Assembly (NCBI GenBank): GCA_014873095.1
Contig: CP050848.1
Location: 4,213,850 to 4,277,849 of the forward strand
Direction: 5' to 3'
From: Planctomycetales bacterium ZRK34
Lineage (GTDB): Bacteria; Planctomycetota; Phycisphaerae; Phycisphaerales; Zrk34
DNA: 64,000 nucleotides
Shown: positions 26,866 through 35,095 of the stretch, piece by piece
Layout: every line of letters starts with the position of its first letter
How positions within the stretch are numbered: position 1 is the stretch's first letter
The notes under the pieces: generated by a model
Seen by the model: only the letters and a program-made list of their open reading frames with translations
Told to the model about the DNA's origin: nothing
The model's database searches: none
Made by a program: the position numbers and the translations under genes

Positions 26866-26920
26866 GTCGCTTTGAACCCGCCGCACCCTGACGATCGCCG
26901 CACGCCGTGCGAGACGAACC

Positions 26921-27799
26921 ATGCCTAGATCAACACATAGTCGGGCGTTCACGCTCGTCGAGCTGCTCGTGGTAACCGCCATCGTCGCTATGCTCGTGGC
27001 GATTCTCATGCCGGTCATCGCGCGGGTGCGTGAAGCCGCCCGCCGGGTCGCTTGCAGCTCGAACCTGCGGCAAATCGCCAACTGCAGCTTCAACTACGCC
27101 GCAGAGAACTTCGGCCAGTTCTTCACGGTTGGCGGCCGCAGCGTGCAGATTGCATTCTTCAACTATGGTGACAGCACGGGCGTGAAAACGTCCTGGCGAT
27201 CGACGGATCACGACGTCGACTGGTTCGAGGCCCTGCGCAGCGTGAATCTCGTCGGGGATCGGAAGGTCGACATCGGCGGGGGCTACATGCGCTATCCGCC
27301 GGCACCGGTCTGGAACTGTCCCTCGCGCGATTATCAATCGCAGTATGAACTGCCGAATCAGACGCCCTATGACCAGCTCATTGTCGGCTACATGTACATG
27401 GGGGGCGTCGATCCTTGGCTGACGCCGTACGGCGACTTCCCCGGGCTCTCGCCGGTGAGCACCTTCACGGCGAAACCTGTCTGGATGCTCGCGGCCGACA
27501 CCACCATGCGTATCGGCTACGGCTGGGGACTCGGGCGTGCTTCGGCCTATGCCAACATGCCCAGCCACGTCGGCTATGGCAGCGAGGTTGACGCGGTCAA
27601 GCCGGCCTATCGCGATGGCGCACCCGCCGGCGGCAATGAAGTCTTCGCCGACGGATCGTGTCAGTGGATCCCGATCGGCAAGATGAGCCGCATCCATTCG
27701 TGGGACACCCGCTCGGACGCCTACAACCAACGCAAGGCGTACGGTTACCAGGCCGACTGGGGCCAGTACAACCCACCGACGGCGGCTATTCTTCGATAG
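26921..27799 (+). CDS. Prepilin-type protein, cassette 2
   Basis: Leader and helix THSRAFTLVELLVVTAIVAM with prepilin peptidase site before Phe, then CSSNLRQIANCSFNYAAENF, the conserved segment after the helix in this family, and NEVFADGSCQWIPIG near the C-terminus. 292 residues. It follows the PEP-CTERM gene by 98 bp with a hairpin between. As in the other cassettes it is the fourth gene, before the enzymes. Role unknown. Confidence 0.85.
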   Translation: MPRSTHSRAFTLVELLVVTAIVAMLVAILMPVIARVREAARRVACSSNLRQIANCSFNYAAENFGQFFTVGGRSVQIAFFNYGDSTGVKTSWRSTDHDVDWFEALRSVNLVGDRKVDIGGGYMRYPPAPVWNCPSRDYQSQYELPNQTPYDQLIVGYMYMGGVDPWLTPYGDFPGLSPVSTFTAKPVWMLAADTTMRIGYGWGLGRASAYANMPSHVGYGSEVDAVKPAYRDGAPAGGNEVFADGSCQWIPIGKMSRIHSWDTRSDAYNQRKAYGYQADWGQYNPPTAAILR

Positions 27800-27926
27800 C
27801 CCGGACCCCATTTACTCAGGCGTGGTCAGGCCGCCGTTGTCTGCAGGTCCGCAGGCACCAGCACAAGAGTTCGCCAGAAGTCGTGACCAGTTCACATGGC
27901 GGATGTCATTTACAGAAAGGTTTGTT

Positions 27927-29192
27927 ATGAGTGTTCGTCTGATCATGAGTCAATTCATCTTTCGCGCCATGCCCGTGGTGGCGGCGTTGTTGATCGGAGT
28001 TGCGTCTGCGGAGCAACAGCCCGCGGACGCCTCGACCGATGCTGAGAATGGACAGGTGTGGCCGTCGGAGCCGCCGGAAGACATTCCGTTCGCGCCGTCA
28101 CAGATGATCACGGGGCTGCGTTTCACCGGCCGGCATATCACCTACACGGGGGCGGACACGTGGTATCCCTCGTGGGCGGCCGACGGCAATCTGTATTCCC
28201 CGTGGACCGACGGCGAAGTCAACGGCATCAAGACGCATTCGGGCAACCCGCACGCGGCCGGCGCCGGCAGCGCGAAGATCATCGGCGATGATCCGCTGAA
28301 CCTGCAGGTGGTCGAGCCGCATGTCGAAGTCAGCAAGGCTCATCCGTACCAGGGGCGATATCCGTGCGGATCGCTGGTGTACAACGGCGTGTGGTACTAC
28401 GGCACGTACTGCCTGTACGGCAATCACCAGGTCCGGCGCAACGGCATCGTGTACGACTGGCCGTGGATCGGGCCGTTTGTTGGATTCAGTTATTCGACCG
28501 ACCTTGGCAAGACATGGACACAATCATCATGCACGCCGGCCGATCCGCTGTTCGGCGAGCGCGTGAAGGACGGCCAGCCGGTCAAGATCGGCGCCCCGCA
28601 CTTCGTCGACTTCGGCAAGAACATGGAACACTCGCCCGACGGCAAGGCGTATCTGGTCGCCCACGGCGCCAGCGATGGCGACAACCGCCGCTTCGCCTAC
28701 GACAGTTGGATCACCGGCGATGAGATCTATCTCGTGCGCGTTACGCCGAGCATTGAGAACATCAACGACGAGTCGAAATATGAATACTTCGACGGGAGAG
28801 GATGGACGAAGGATTTTGATCGAATCAAGCCCATCGCCACCTGGCGCGACCGTATGGGCTGCGTGACGATGACCTACAACGCGCCGCTGAAAAAGTATCT
28901 GATGTGCGTGACCGACGGCGAGACGACCTCCACATATTTCAACACGTACATTCTCGAGGCGGACAAGATCACCGGTCCGTACAAGCTCGCACACTATCTT
29001 CGCCACTTCGGCGAACAGGCATATTTTGTGAGCATTCCGTCGAAGTTCATCAGCGCCGACGGACGCACGATGTGGATGTGCTACGCGGCGAACTTCGCCC
29101 GCAACTGGAACGGCACAAGGATCCAGGTCAACCCGCCCGGCAGTCGCTATGGCATGTGCCTTCAGGAAATCACGCTGACCCTCACACCGTGA
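27927..29192 (+). CDS. Exported beta-propeller protein, probably glycoside hydrolase-related
   Basis: Signal peptide FRAMPVVAALLIGVASA. The body has propeller-like strands with Asp and Trp: ADTWYPSWAADGNLYSPWTD, RYPCGSLVYNGVWYYGTYCL, GFSYSTDLGKTWTQSS, ADGRTMWMCYAANF. The pattern of short repeated blades resembles GH43/GH117-like five-bladed folds and DUF4185-type proteins, but I cannot assign a family or a substrate. AGAAAGG precedes ATG 27927. It lies in the cassette 2 operon, 26 bp before a GH2 gene. Confidence 0.6.
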   Translation: MSVRLIMSQFIFRAMPVVAALLIGVASAEQQPADASTDAENGQVWPSEPPEDIPFAPSQMITGLRFTGRHITYTGADTWYPSWAADGNLYSPWTDGEVNGIKTHSGNPHAAGAGSAKIIGDDPLNLQVVEPHVEVSKAHPYQGRYPCGSLVYNGVWYYGTYCLYGNHQVRRNGIVYDWPWIGPFVGFSYSTDLGKTWTQSSCTPADPLFGERVKDGQPVKIGAPHFVDFGKNMEHSPDGKAYLVAHGASDGDNRRFAYDSWITGDEIYLVRVTPSIENINDESKYEYFDGRGWTKDFDRIKPIATWRDRMGCVTMTYNAPLKKYLMCVTDGETTSTYFNTYILEADKITGPYKLAHYLRHFGEQAYFVSIPSKFISADGRTMWMCYAANFARNWNGTRIQVNPPGSRYGMCLQEITLTLTP

Positions 29193-29218
29193 GGTCGTAT
29201 ATTATTCAAGGAGTTGTC

Positions 29219-31747
29219 GTGTTTGGTTCAAGTATACAGTCGTTACCGGTTCGCGCGTTTTTTGCCCTGATCGGTGGGGCACTGACCATTCTTCTCGTTC
29301 AATCATTTGCGTTGGCGGCGGTGGATCCGCCGCTGCGCCGGGTCGTATCACTCGACGGCACATGGCAGATCGCCGAAGGTTCGATGTCGGAGGTGCCGAC
29401 GAGTTTTGATCACACGGTGCCGGTGCCGGGCCTGGTGGATATGGCCGAGCCGGCGTTCATCGAACCGGGCCCCAGGCAGGGGCACGGCGTTCCGGTGCGC
29501 GATGATCCGCGACGCGAGGCGTTCTGGTATCGGCGGGCCTTCACGCTGAAAGGCGACATTCCGGCGGTGGCGAAGCTGAACGTCGCCAAGGCGATGTTCG
29601 GAACAAAAGTCTGGATTAACGGCGAACTGGTCGGCGAACATATGCCGTGCTTCACGTCCGGGTGGTTTGATGTCCACTCGATGATTCGCCCGGGAAGCAA
29701 CGAGATTCTCGTGCGCATCGGCGCCGGTCGCACGTGTCTGGACGGCCGGGTCGTGGAGGGTTCGGATCGGGAGAAATTTCACTACATTCCCGGGATTTTC
29801 GATTCGGTGAAACTGGTGCTCTCCGGTGCGCCCACCATCGAGAATGTGCAGGTCGCGCCGGATATCGCCAAGCGACAGGCGACGGTGCGCGTATATCTCG
29901 GCGGCGGTGAGAAGACCACCGTCGAGGTCGAGGTCCACGAGGCGAAGTCCGGCAAACTCGTCGGCCGAATGACCACGCAGGCGGATGCCACGACCAAGCA
30001 ACTCGACCTGATCGTGCCGATCGAAAACTGCCGTTTGTGGTCGCCGGAGGATCCATTTCTTTACGAACTCGTCGCTCGCACGGGAGGCGATGAATTCACC
30101 ACGCGATTCGGTATGCGCGAGTTCGGGTTCGACCCGACCACCCGCCGCGCTATGCTCAACGGTCGACCGTATTTCATGCGCGGCAGCAACATCACCCTTT
30201 ACCGTTTCTTCGAGGATTCTGAGCGCGGCAACCTGCCTTGGGATGAAACTTGGGTTCGGCAGCTCTTCCGTAAAATCAAGGACATGCACTGGAATTGCCT
30301 GCGCTTCTGTATCGGCTTTCCGCCGGAGTTTTGGTATCGGATCGCCGACGAAGAGGGCATTTTGATCGACGATGAATTCCCGATCTGGTACGGCGCTCCC
30401 GGATGGAGCAACTGGCCGAAGAATCTGACCGCCGAGGATGTCGTCGTCGAGTACACCGAGTGGATGCAGGAGCGGTGGAATCACCCGTCCGTCGTGATCT
30501 GGGACGCATGCAACGAGACGCAGAATCAGCATGTCGCCGATGCCGTGGCGAAGGTCCGCGATCTGGATATGTCGTCGCGTCCGTGGGATCAGAGCTACAC
30601 GCTGCCCGGCCGTCCCGGCGATATGCTCGAAGCGCATCCTTATCATTTTGAGCACACCACGCTCAGCCGTCTGGGCAAGGAAGACCCGCGTGCGGTGCGT
30701 GGCAACGCGTACATTTCCAATGATGACAAGTATCCGATCGTCATCAATGAGTACGCATGGATCTGGCTCAATCGCGACGGGACGCCGACCCGGTTGACCG
30801 ATCGCATCTACAAAAGAGCGCTCGGTGAGAATGCCACACCGCAGCAGCGGTTCCACATGCAGGCCCTCTGGCTGGCGGCTGACACGGAATTTTGGCGCGG
30901 TCATAGGTCGCCCGCGGCCCTGATGCATTTCACGGCGTTGGGCTACTCACAACCGAACGGCGGCGCCACCAGTGACAACTGGAAACAGGGCGGTGTCGCC
31001 GCACTCGAATGGGAGCCGGAGTTTTACCGGTACGTGCGCGACGCGTTCGCGCCGGTCGGCATGATGATCGACTACTGGGCTACACGCACGCAACCCGGCG
31101 CCGGCATGCAGATTCCAGTGGTGCTGATCAACGACCTGTACCAGCCGTGGAACGGCCCGGTGAGCCTGCGCATCCGGTCCGGTGACCACGTGGCGTTCGA
31201 AGCGAAACAGGACGCGCGCATCGAGCCGCTGGGTACAACGACGCTGTCATTCGACATCACATGGCCGTCGCAGTACGGCGATTACGTTCTGGAGGCTGAA
31301 CTGAACGGCGCCGACGGCAAGCCGGTCCGTAGTGTCCGCGAAGTAACACTCTGCGATCCACCGCCGGTTTCACTGGCGATGAATTGCCCGGTCAAGGCCT
31401 CGTCGGTGCGATCCGGTCATCGCGCTGAACACGCTGTTGACGATAACGAAAACACCTACTGGTCCTCGGCGTTTCAGGACGATGCGTCATTGACCGTCGA
31501 TCTGGGCAAGCCAAAGAAAGTCGGTCAGATAGACATCGTTTGGGAAGCTGCCTACGCCAAATCGTTTGCCGTTGAAGTTTCCGCAGATACCGAGATCTGG
31601 ACCGAGGTTTACAAGACGAACGCTGGCGAAGGCGACACGACCGAAATCAAGTTCGACCCGATACAGGCACGGTACGTACGAATTGTGTGCACTAGACGCG
31701 GTACGCACTGGGGCAATGCGATTTACGAGCTGAAGGTGTTTCCGTAA
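29219..31747 (+). CDS. GH2-family glycoside hydrolase with C-terminal discoidin domain
   Basis: GTG at 29219 with AAGGAG upstream gives an uncleaved or cleavable signal (FFALIGGALTILLVQSFALA). Domains match the GH2 at 18676: jelly roll (EAFWYRRAFTLKGDI), Ig-like (RLWSPEDPFLYELVARTGG), barrel (GRPYFMRGSNITLYRFFED), probable acid/base Glu433 in WDACNETQ and nucleophile Glu511 in VINEYAWIW. It adds an F5/8 type C domain at the end (AEHAVDDNENTYWSSAFQDD; SLTVDLGKPKKVGQIDIVWE) that probably tethers the enzyme to glycan. 842 residues. The open frame extends upstream into the previous gene, but those residues have no domain. Confidence 0.85.
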   Translation: MFGSSIQSLPVRAFFALIGGALTILLVQSFALAAVDPPLRRVVSLDGTWQIAEGSMSEVPTSFDHTVPVPGLVDMAEPAFIEPGPRQGHGVPVRDDPRREAFWYRRAFTLKGDIPAVAKLNVAKAMFGTKVWINGELVGEHMPCFTSGWFDVHSMIRPGSNEILVRIGAGRTCLDGRVVEGSDREKFHYIPGIFDSVKLVLSGAPTIENVQVAPDIAKRQATVRVYLGGGEKTTVEVEVHEAKSGKLVGRMTTQADATTKQLDLIVPIENCRLWSPEDPFLYELVARTGGDEFTTRFGMREFGFDPTTRRAMLNGRPYFMRGSNITLYRFFEDSERGNLPWDETWVRQLFRKIKDMHWNCLRFCIGFPPEFWYRIADEEGILIDDEFPIWYGAPGWSNWPKNLTAEDVVVEYTEWMQERWNHPSVVIWDACNETQNQHVADAVAKVRDLDMSSRPWDQSYTLPGRPGDMLEAHPYHFEHTTLSRLGKEDPRAVRGNAYISNDDKYPIVINEYAWIWLNRDGTPTRLTDRIYKRALGENATPQQRFHMQALWLAADTEFWRGHRSPAALMHFTALGYSQPNGGATSDNWKQGGVAALEWEPEFYRYVRDAFAPVGMMIDYWATRTQPGAGMQIPVVLINDLYQPWNGPVSLRIRSGDHVAFEAKQDARIEPLGTTTLSFDITWPSQYGDYVLEAELNGADGKPVRSVREVTLCDPPPVSLAMNCPVKASSVRSGHRAEHAVDDNENTYWSSAFQDDASLTVDLGKPKKVGQIDIVWEAAYAKSFAVEVSADTEIWTEVYKTNAGEGDTTEIKFDPIQARYVRIVCTRRGTHWGNAIYELKVFP

Positions 31748-31874
31748 ATGTCCATCGATCATCGCGAGTGCGATCCGCTTCTGACAGATATGTTGTGCAC
31801 CGAACCAGTCCGCTGCCGCTTTGCCAAGCACCTTCCCGCCATGCGACGGCCAATTATTGCAAGGTGAGATACTT

Positions 31875-33137
31875 ATGAATCCAATCAGCCGACGCCATTT
31901 CGTTGCTGCCATTTCCGCCGGTGCCGCGGTATATACCGCCATGACGCCGCGTCGCGCTATCGCTGAAGGCACAGCCTCGACGCACACCGAAGATTCGACA
32001 GCCAGTGCTCCGCACGCATCGTTCCCTGTGCTCATGAACCCGACCGAAGGCGAAGTTTCCATCTGTTGGATCTGTGTCGACTCTCCCGAGTCCAAGCAGG
32101 AGACGGTTGGCTGGGTTGAGTTCGGTGCCTCGCCCAACAAACTCGACCGCGTCGCCTACGACACCTTCGGCGGCTTCAACAATCCTGAAAAAACCAAGAG
32201 CGTCCGCCTCACCTATCTCAAGACTGGCCAGACCTATCACTATCGTGTCTGCGCCCGGCCCAAAGGCCAGCGCGACCATCCCGGTTGGGTTGGTCCCACG
32301 TACACCTTCACGCAACTCGGCGCCGAGTCCGACGACGTGTCCTTCGCGGTGATCAACGACACGCACGAGCATCACGACCTTGTGGCGCAGCTGATCGCCA
32401 AAGTCGGTGAAGACCGTCCGCAATTTCTCTGCTGGAACGGTGACCTGATGAATGCGGTCTCTTACGAGAGCCAGATCTTCAAGGAGATATATCACCCGTC
32501 ACCTGAGCCGTATGCGTCGTCGTGCCCGCTGGTGTTTGTGCGCGGCAATCACGATTGTCGTGGCGGGAAAGCGTGGCACCTGCACCGTTACATAGGCAAG
32601 CCCAAGGAACGTCGGTATTACCATCATTTCCGCGTCGGCCCTGTCGTCTTTATTGTGCTCGACAGTTGCGAAGACAAGATTGATGCGCGTCTATGGGACG
32701 GCCGCGCCTTCGAACACGAAATTATGCTTCAAGGTCTTTACCTGCAGGAACTGAAAAACGACCCGCTGATTACGACAGCGAAAAAACGGGTTGTCTTCAC
32801 GCACATCCCCCTGTGGTCGAAACACCAGTTAGGCTGGTCGTTGAACAATCAGCGCGATCATTGGGAAAAGGCGCTGCTGGATCTGAACACCGATCTGATC
32901 ATCTCCGGCCATATTCATGCGTGGAACTACCTGCCGGTCGGCGCCACGCCCGAAGAGCAGACCCGCGCCAAGCCGAACCACAAGTATTACCCCACGACCG
33001 TCACCATCAATCAGCTCGTCGGCGGCGGCCCGTCGGAGAAATCCGCCACGATCATCACCGGCAAGTGGCATGACGGTCAGTTACGCATGCGGTGTCGCAA
33101 CCTGGCCGGTGAAACGCTCTGGAACGGCGAGGTCTGA
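31875..33137 (+). CDS. Tat-exported metallophosphatase with N-terminal FnIII-like domain
   Basis: Calcineurin-like phosphoesterase of the purple acid phosphatase type. Twin-arginine signal NPISRRHFVAAISAGAAVYT; an Fn3-like domain (residues 45-150, ending TYHYRVCARPKG); then metal-binding motifs INDTHEHHD, CWNGDLMN, RGNHDCRGG, FTHIPLW and ISGHIHAWNY in the right order. It may hydrolyse phosphate esters from sugars or nucleotides outside the cytoplasm. It is the last gene on this strand before the signalling module, 127 bp after the GH2 gene. Confidence 0.85.
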   Translation: MNPISRRHFVAAISAGAAVYTAMTPRRAIAEGTASTHTEDSTASAPHASFPVLMNPTEGEVSICWICVDSPESKQETVGWVEFGASPNKLDRVAYDTFGGFNNPEKTKSVRLTYLKTGQTYHYRVCARPKGQRDHPGWVGPTYTFTQLGAESDDVSFAVINDTHEHHDLVAQLIAKVGEDRPQFLCWNGDLMNAVSYESQIFKEIYHPSPEPYASSCPLVFVRGNHDCRGGKAWHLHRYIGKPKERRYYHHFRVGPVVFIVLDSCEDKIDARLWDGRAFEHEIMLQGLYLQELKNDPLITTAKKRVVFTHIPLWSKHQLGWSLNNQRDHWEKALLDLNTDLIISGHIHAWNYLPVGATPEEQTRAKPNHKYYPTTVTINQLVGGGPSEKSATIITGKWHDGQLRMRCRNLAGETLWNGEV

Positions 33138-33346
33138 GTCACCCGGATCGTCCCTGCTATAAAGCAAATTGAATATGTGATAGAAACTAGGATTTCTTTC
33201 TGAATGGCGAACACGCGAGGGAGAGGACATAGACAGACACCGGCTGTATGGTTGCTGCTGTGTATTTATCCCAAAATTACATAATACGGCTTTGTCACTG
33301 AGGGGCGAACTTGTGTCATTGTGCCGATATTGGTCAGGCGAACAGG

Positions 33347-35095
33347 TCATGATGGGATATTCTGATTCAGTTCCGCAAACGAACAGGTTGACAGTACAGC
33401 TTTTTCAACTTCTTCCGCAGGTAGCGGGCGTCCGAGGTAAAAGCCCTGCGCCTGATCGCACTCCAGCATCTGTAGTTGAGCGATCTGATCACTGCTCTCC
33501 ACACCCTCAGCCACGACCGACAGGTTAAGATTGTGAGCGAGCACCACGATGGCTTGAATGATTGCGGCATATGAGCGGCTGTACTCCAAGCAATGAATAA
33601 ATGAGCGGTCGATTTTCAGTTCATCCAACGGAAATCGTTTGAGGGCTGTAAGTGAGGATGTACCAGTCCCGAAGTCATCCATGGCGACCAATACGCCCAA
33701 CTCATGCAGTTGATGCAGGACAGGAATGATCCGCTGTTCATCAAACATGATATTGGATTCCGTAACCTCCAGTATCAGGGCTTTGGGCTCAAGTTCACAA
33801 GCGCCTAGTAGCGTGCCCAACTCATGAATAAGCGATGGTTCGACAAGCTGACGTTTTGAAAGGTTGACCCCGATTTTGAGGGATTCACATGCCTGAGAAT
33901 CATGTCGCCATTTTTTCAAATCTCGACATGATTGTTCAAGCACCCAACGTCCGTACTGCATGATCAGGCCCGTTTCTTCAAGAATTGGAATGAACTGATC
34001 GGGAGAGATAAAACCCAACTCAGGGTGTTGCCAACGCATCAAGGCTTCAAGTGACAAGACCCGTCCTGATTCCAGACAGGTGATGGGTTGATAGAATACT
34101 TCCATTTGTCCTGCTTCAAGGGCTTGCTGAAGATCCGATTCCAGACGCATGCGATGGGCGACTTTCTGATGCATGCGATCATCAAAAATCATAAAGCTGC
34201 CTTCGCCCGCCTCCTTCGCTTCATACATCGCAATATCGCTGTCCCGCAGAAGCGTTTCAGGCGTTCCTTGGCCGTCCTTGCATACACGCACACCAATGCT
34301 GGCTTCCGCCGTGACCTTGTAACCATCGATGGTCACTGGCTCACCGATCATCTTTCGTAGACGTTCTGCTGCTGCGATCGCGTCCTGAGTACTTTGAACG
34401 TCATTGAGCAGGATAGTAAATTCATCTCCTCCCATGCGCGCGATTACATCTTGTGGTCGGTCTGTACTGCGATGTTTCCTGACACATTTGGACAGAATCT
34501 TGGCAACGTGAACTAGCAGTTCATCGCCAACTTCATGACCGAGGGAATCATTGATGATCTTGAATCGATTCAAGTCGAGAAACAGAATGGCAAAAAGCCC
34601 TTTAGGTTCGCGCTGTCCGCGATAGATTCGTTTCTGAAGTGCATCGGTGAAGCCTTTTCGATTATACAATCCTGTTAGGGCGTCCATCTGGGCCTGCGTT
34701 TCCAGAAGGTTCACGAGCATCTGGTGCCGCAACACTGAGCGCACTCGCGCCTGAAGCTCACGGGGGTCGAATGGTTTGGTGACGTAATCAATCGCGCCAA
34801 CATCAAAAGCTCGCACCTTTGCGGAGGAATCTTCCGCTGCCGTCAAGAAAATGACCGGAATGTTCGTCGTGCGGTCATTCTGCTTGAGCTGGGTGCAAAT
34901 ATCGAATCCAGTCTCGTGGTTGAGATTCACATCAAGCAGGATGAGGTCGGGCAATTCGCGTTCGATGGCCGCCAGACCGGTGTCGCCATCGAGGCAACAG
35001 ACTACTCGAAGGTCAAGCGGAGCCAGGTGCGCACGTACCAGATTGTGAATATCCGTTACGTCATCGATCAGCACAATGGTCTGATTGTGGCTCAT
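33347..35095 (-). CDS. Response regulator with GGDEF and EAL domains (cyclic-di-GMP)
   Basis: Receiver domain at the N-terminus (IVLIDDVTDIHNLVRAHLAP; phosphoacceptor in LPDLILLDVNLNHETG), diguanylate cyclase domain with an intact RMGGDEFTILL and an inhibitory RPQD site five residues before it, and an EAL phosphodiesterase domain with SLEALMRWQHPELG and DDFGTGTSSLTALKRFPLDE. Both enzymatic sites look complete, so the protein could make and degrade cyclic-di-GMP. The start overlaps the kinase stop (ATGA). It is the output of the TonB/YfiR/kinase module. Base composition is lower in G+C than neighbouring cassette genes. Confidence 0.92.
   Translation of the reverse strand: MSHNQTIVLIDDVTDIHNLVRAHLAPLDLRVVCCLDGDTGLAAIERELPDLILLDVNLNHETGFDICTQLKQNDRTTNIPVIFLTAAEDSSAKVRAFDVGAIDYVTKPFDPRELQARVRSVLRHQMLVNLLETQAQMDALTGLYNRKGFTDALQKRIYRGQREPKGLFAILFLDLNRFKIINDSLGHEVGDELLVHVAKILSKCVRKHRSTDRPQDVIARMGGDEFTILLNDVQSTQDAIAAAERLRKMIGEPVTIDGYKVTAEASIGVRVCKDGQGTPETLLRDSDIAMYEAKEAGEGSFMIFDDRMHQKVAHRMRLESDLQQALEAGQMEVFYQPITCLESGRVLSLEALMRWQHPELGFISPDQFIPILEETGLIMQYGRWVLEQSCRDLKKWRHDSQACESLKIGVNLSKRQLVEPSLIHELGTLLGACELEPKALILEVTESNIMFDEQRIIPVLHQLHELGVLVAMDDFGTGTSSLTALKRFPLDELKIDRSFIHCLEYSRSYAAIIQAIVVLAHNLNLSVVAEGVESSDQIAQLQMLECDQAQGFYLGRPLPAEEVEKAVLSTCSFAELNQNIPS

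Noticed and set aside
29348..30928. A 526-codon open frame on the minus strand
   Set aside because: It is the shadow of the GH2 gene, whose catalytic motifs are on the plus strand.
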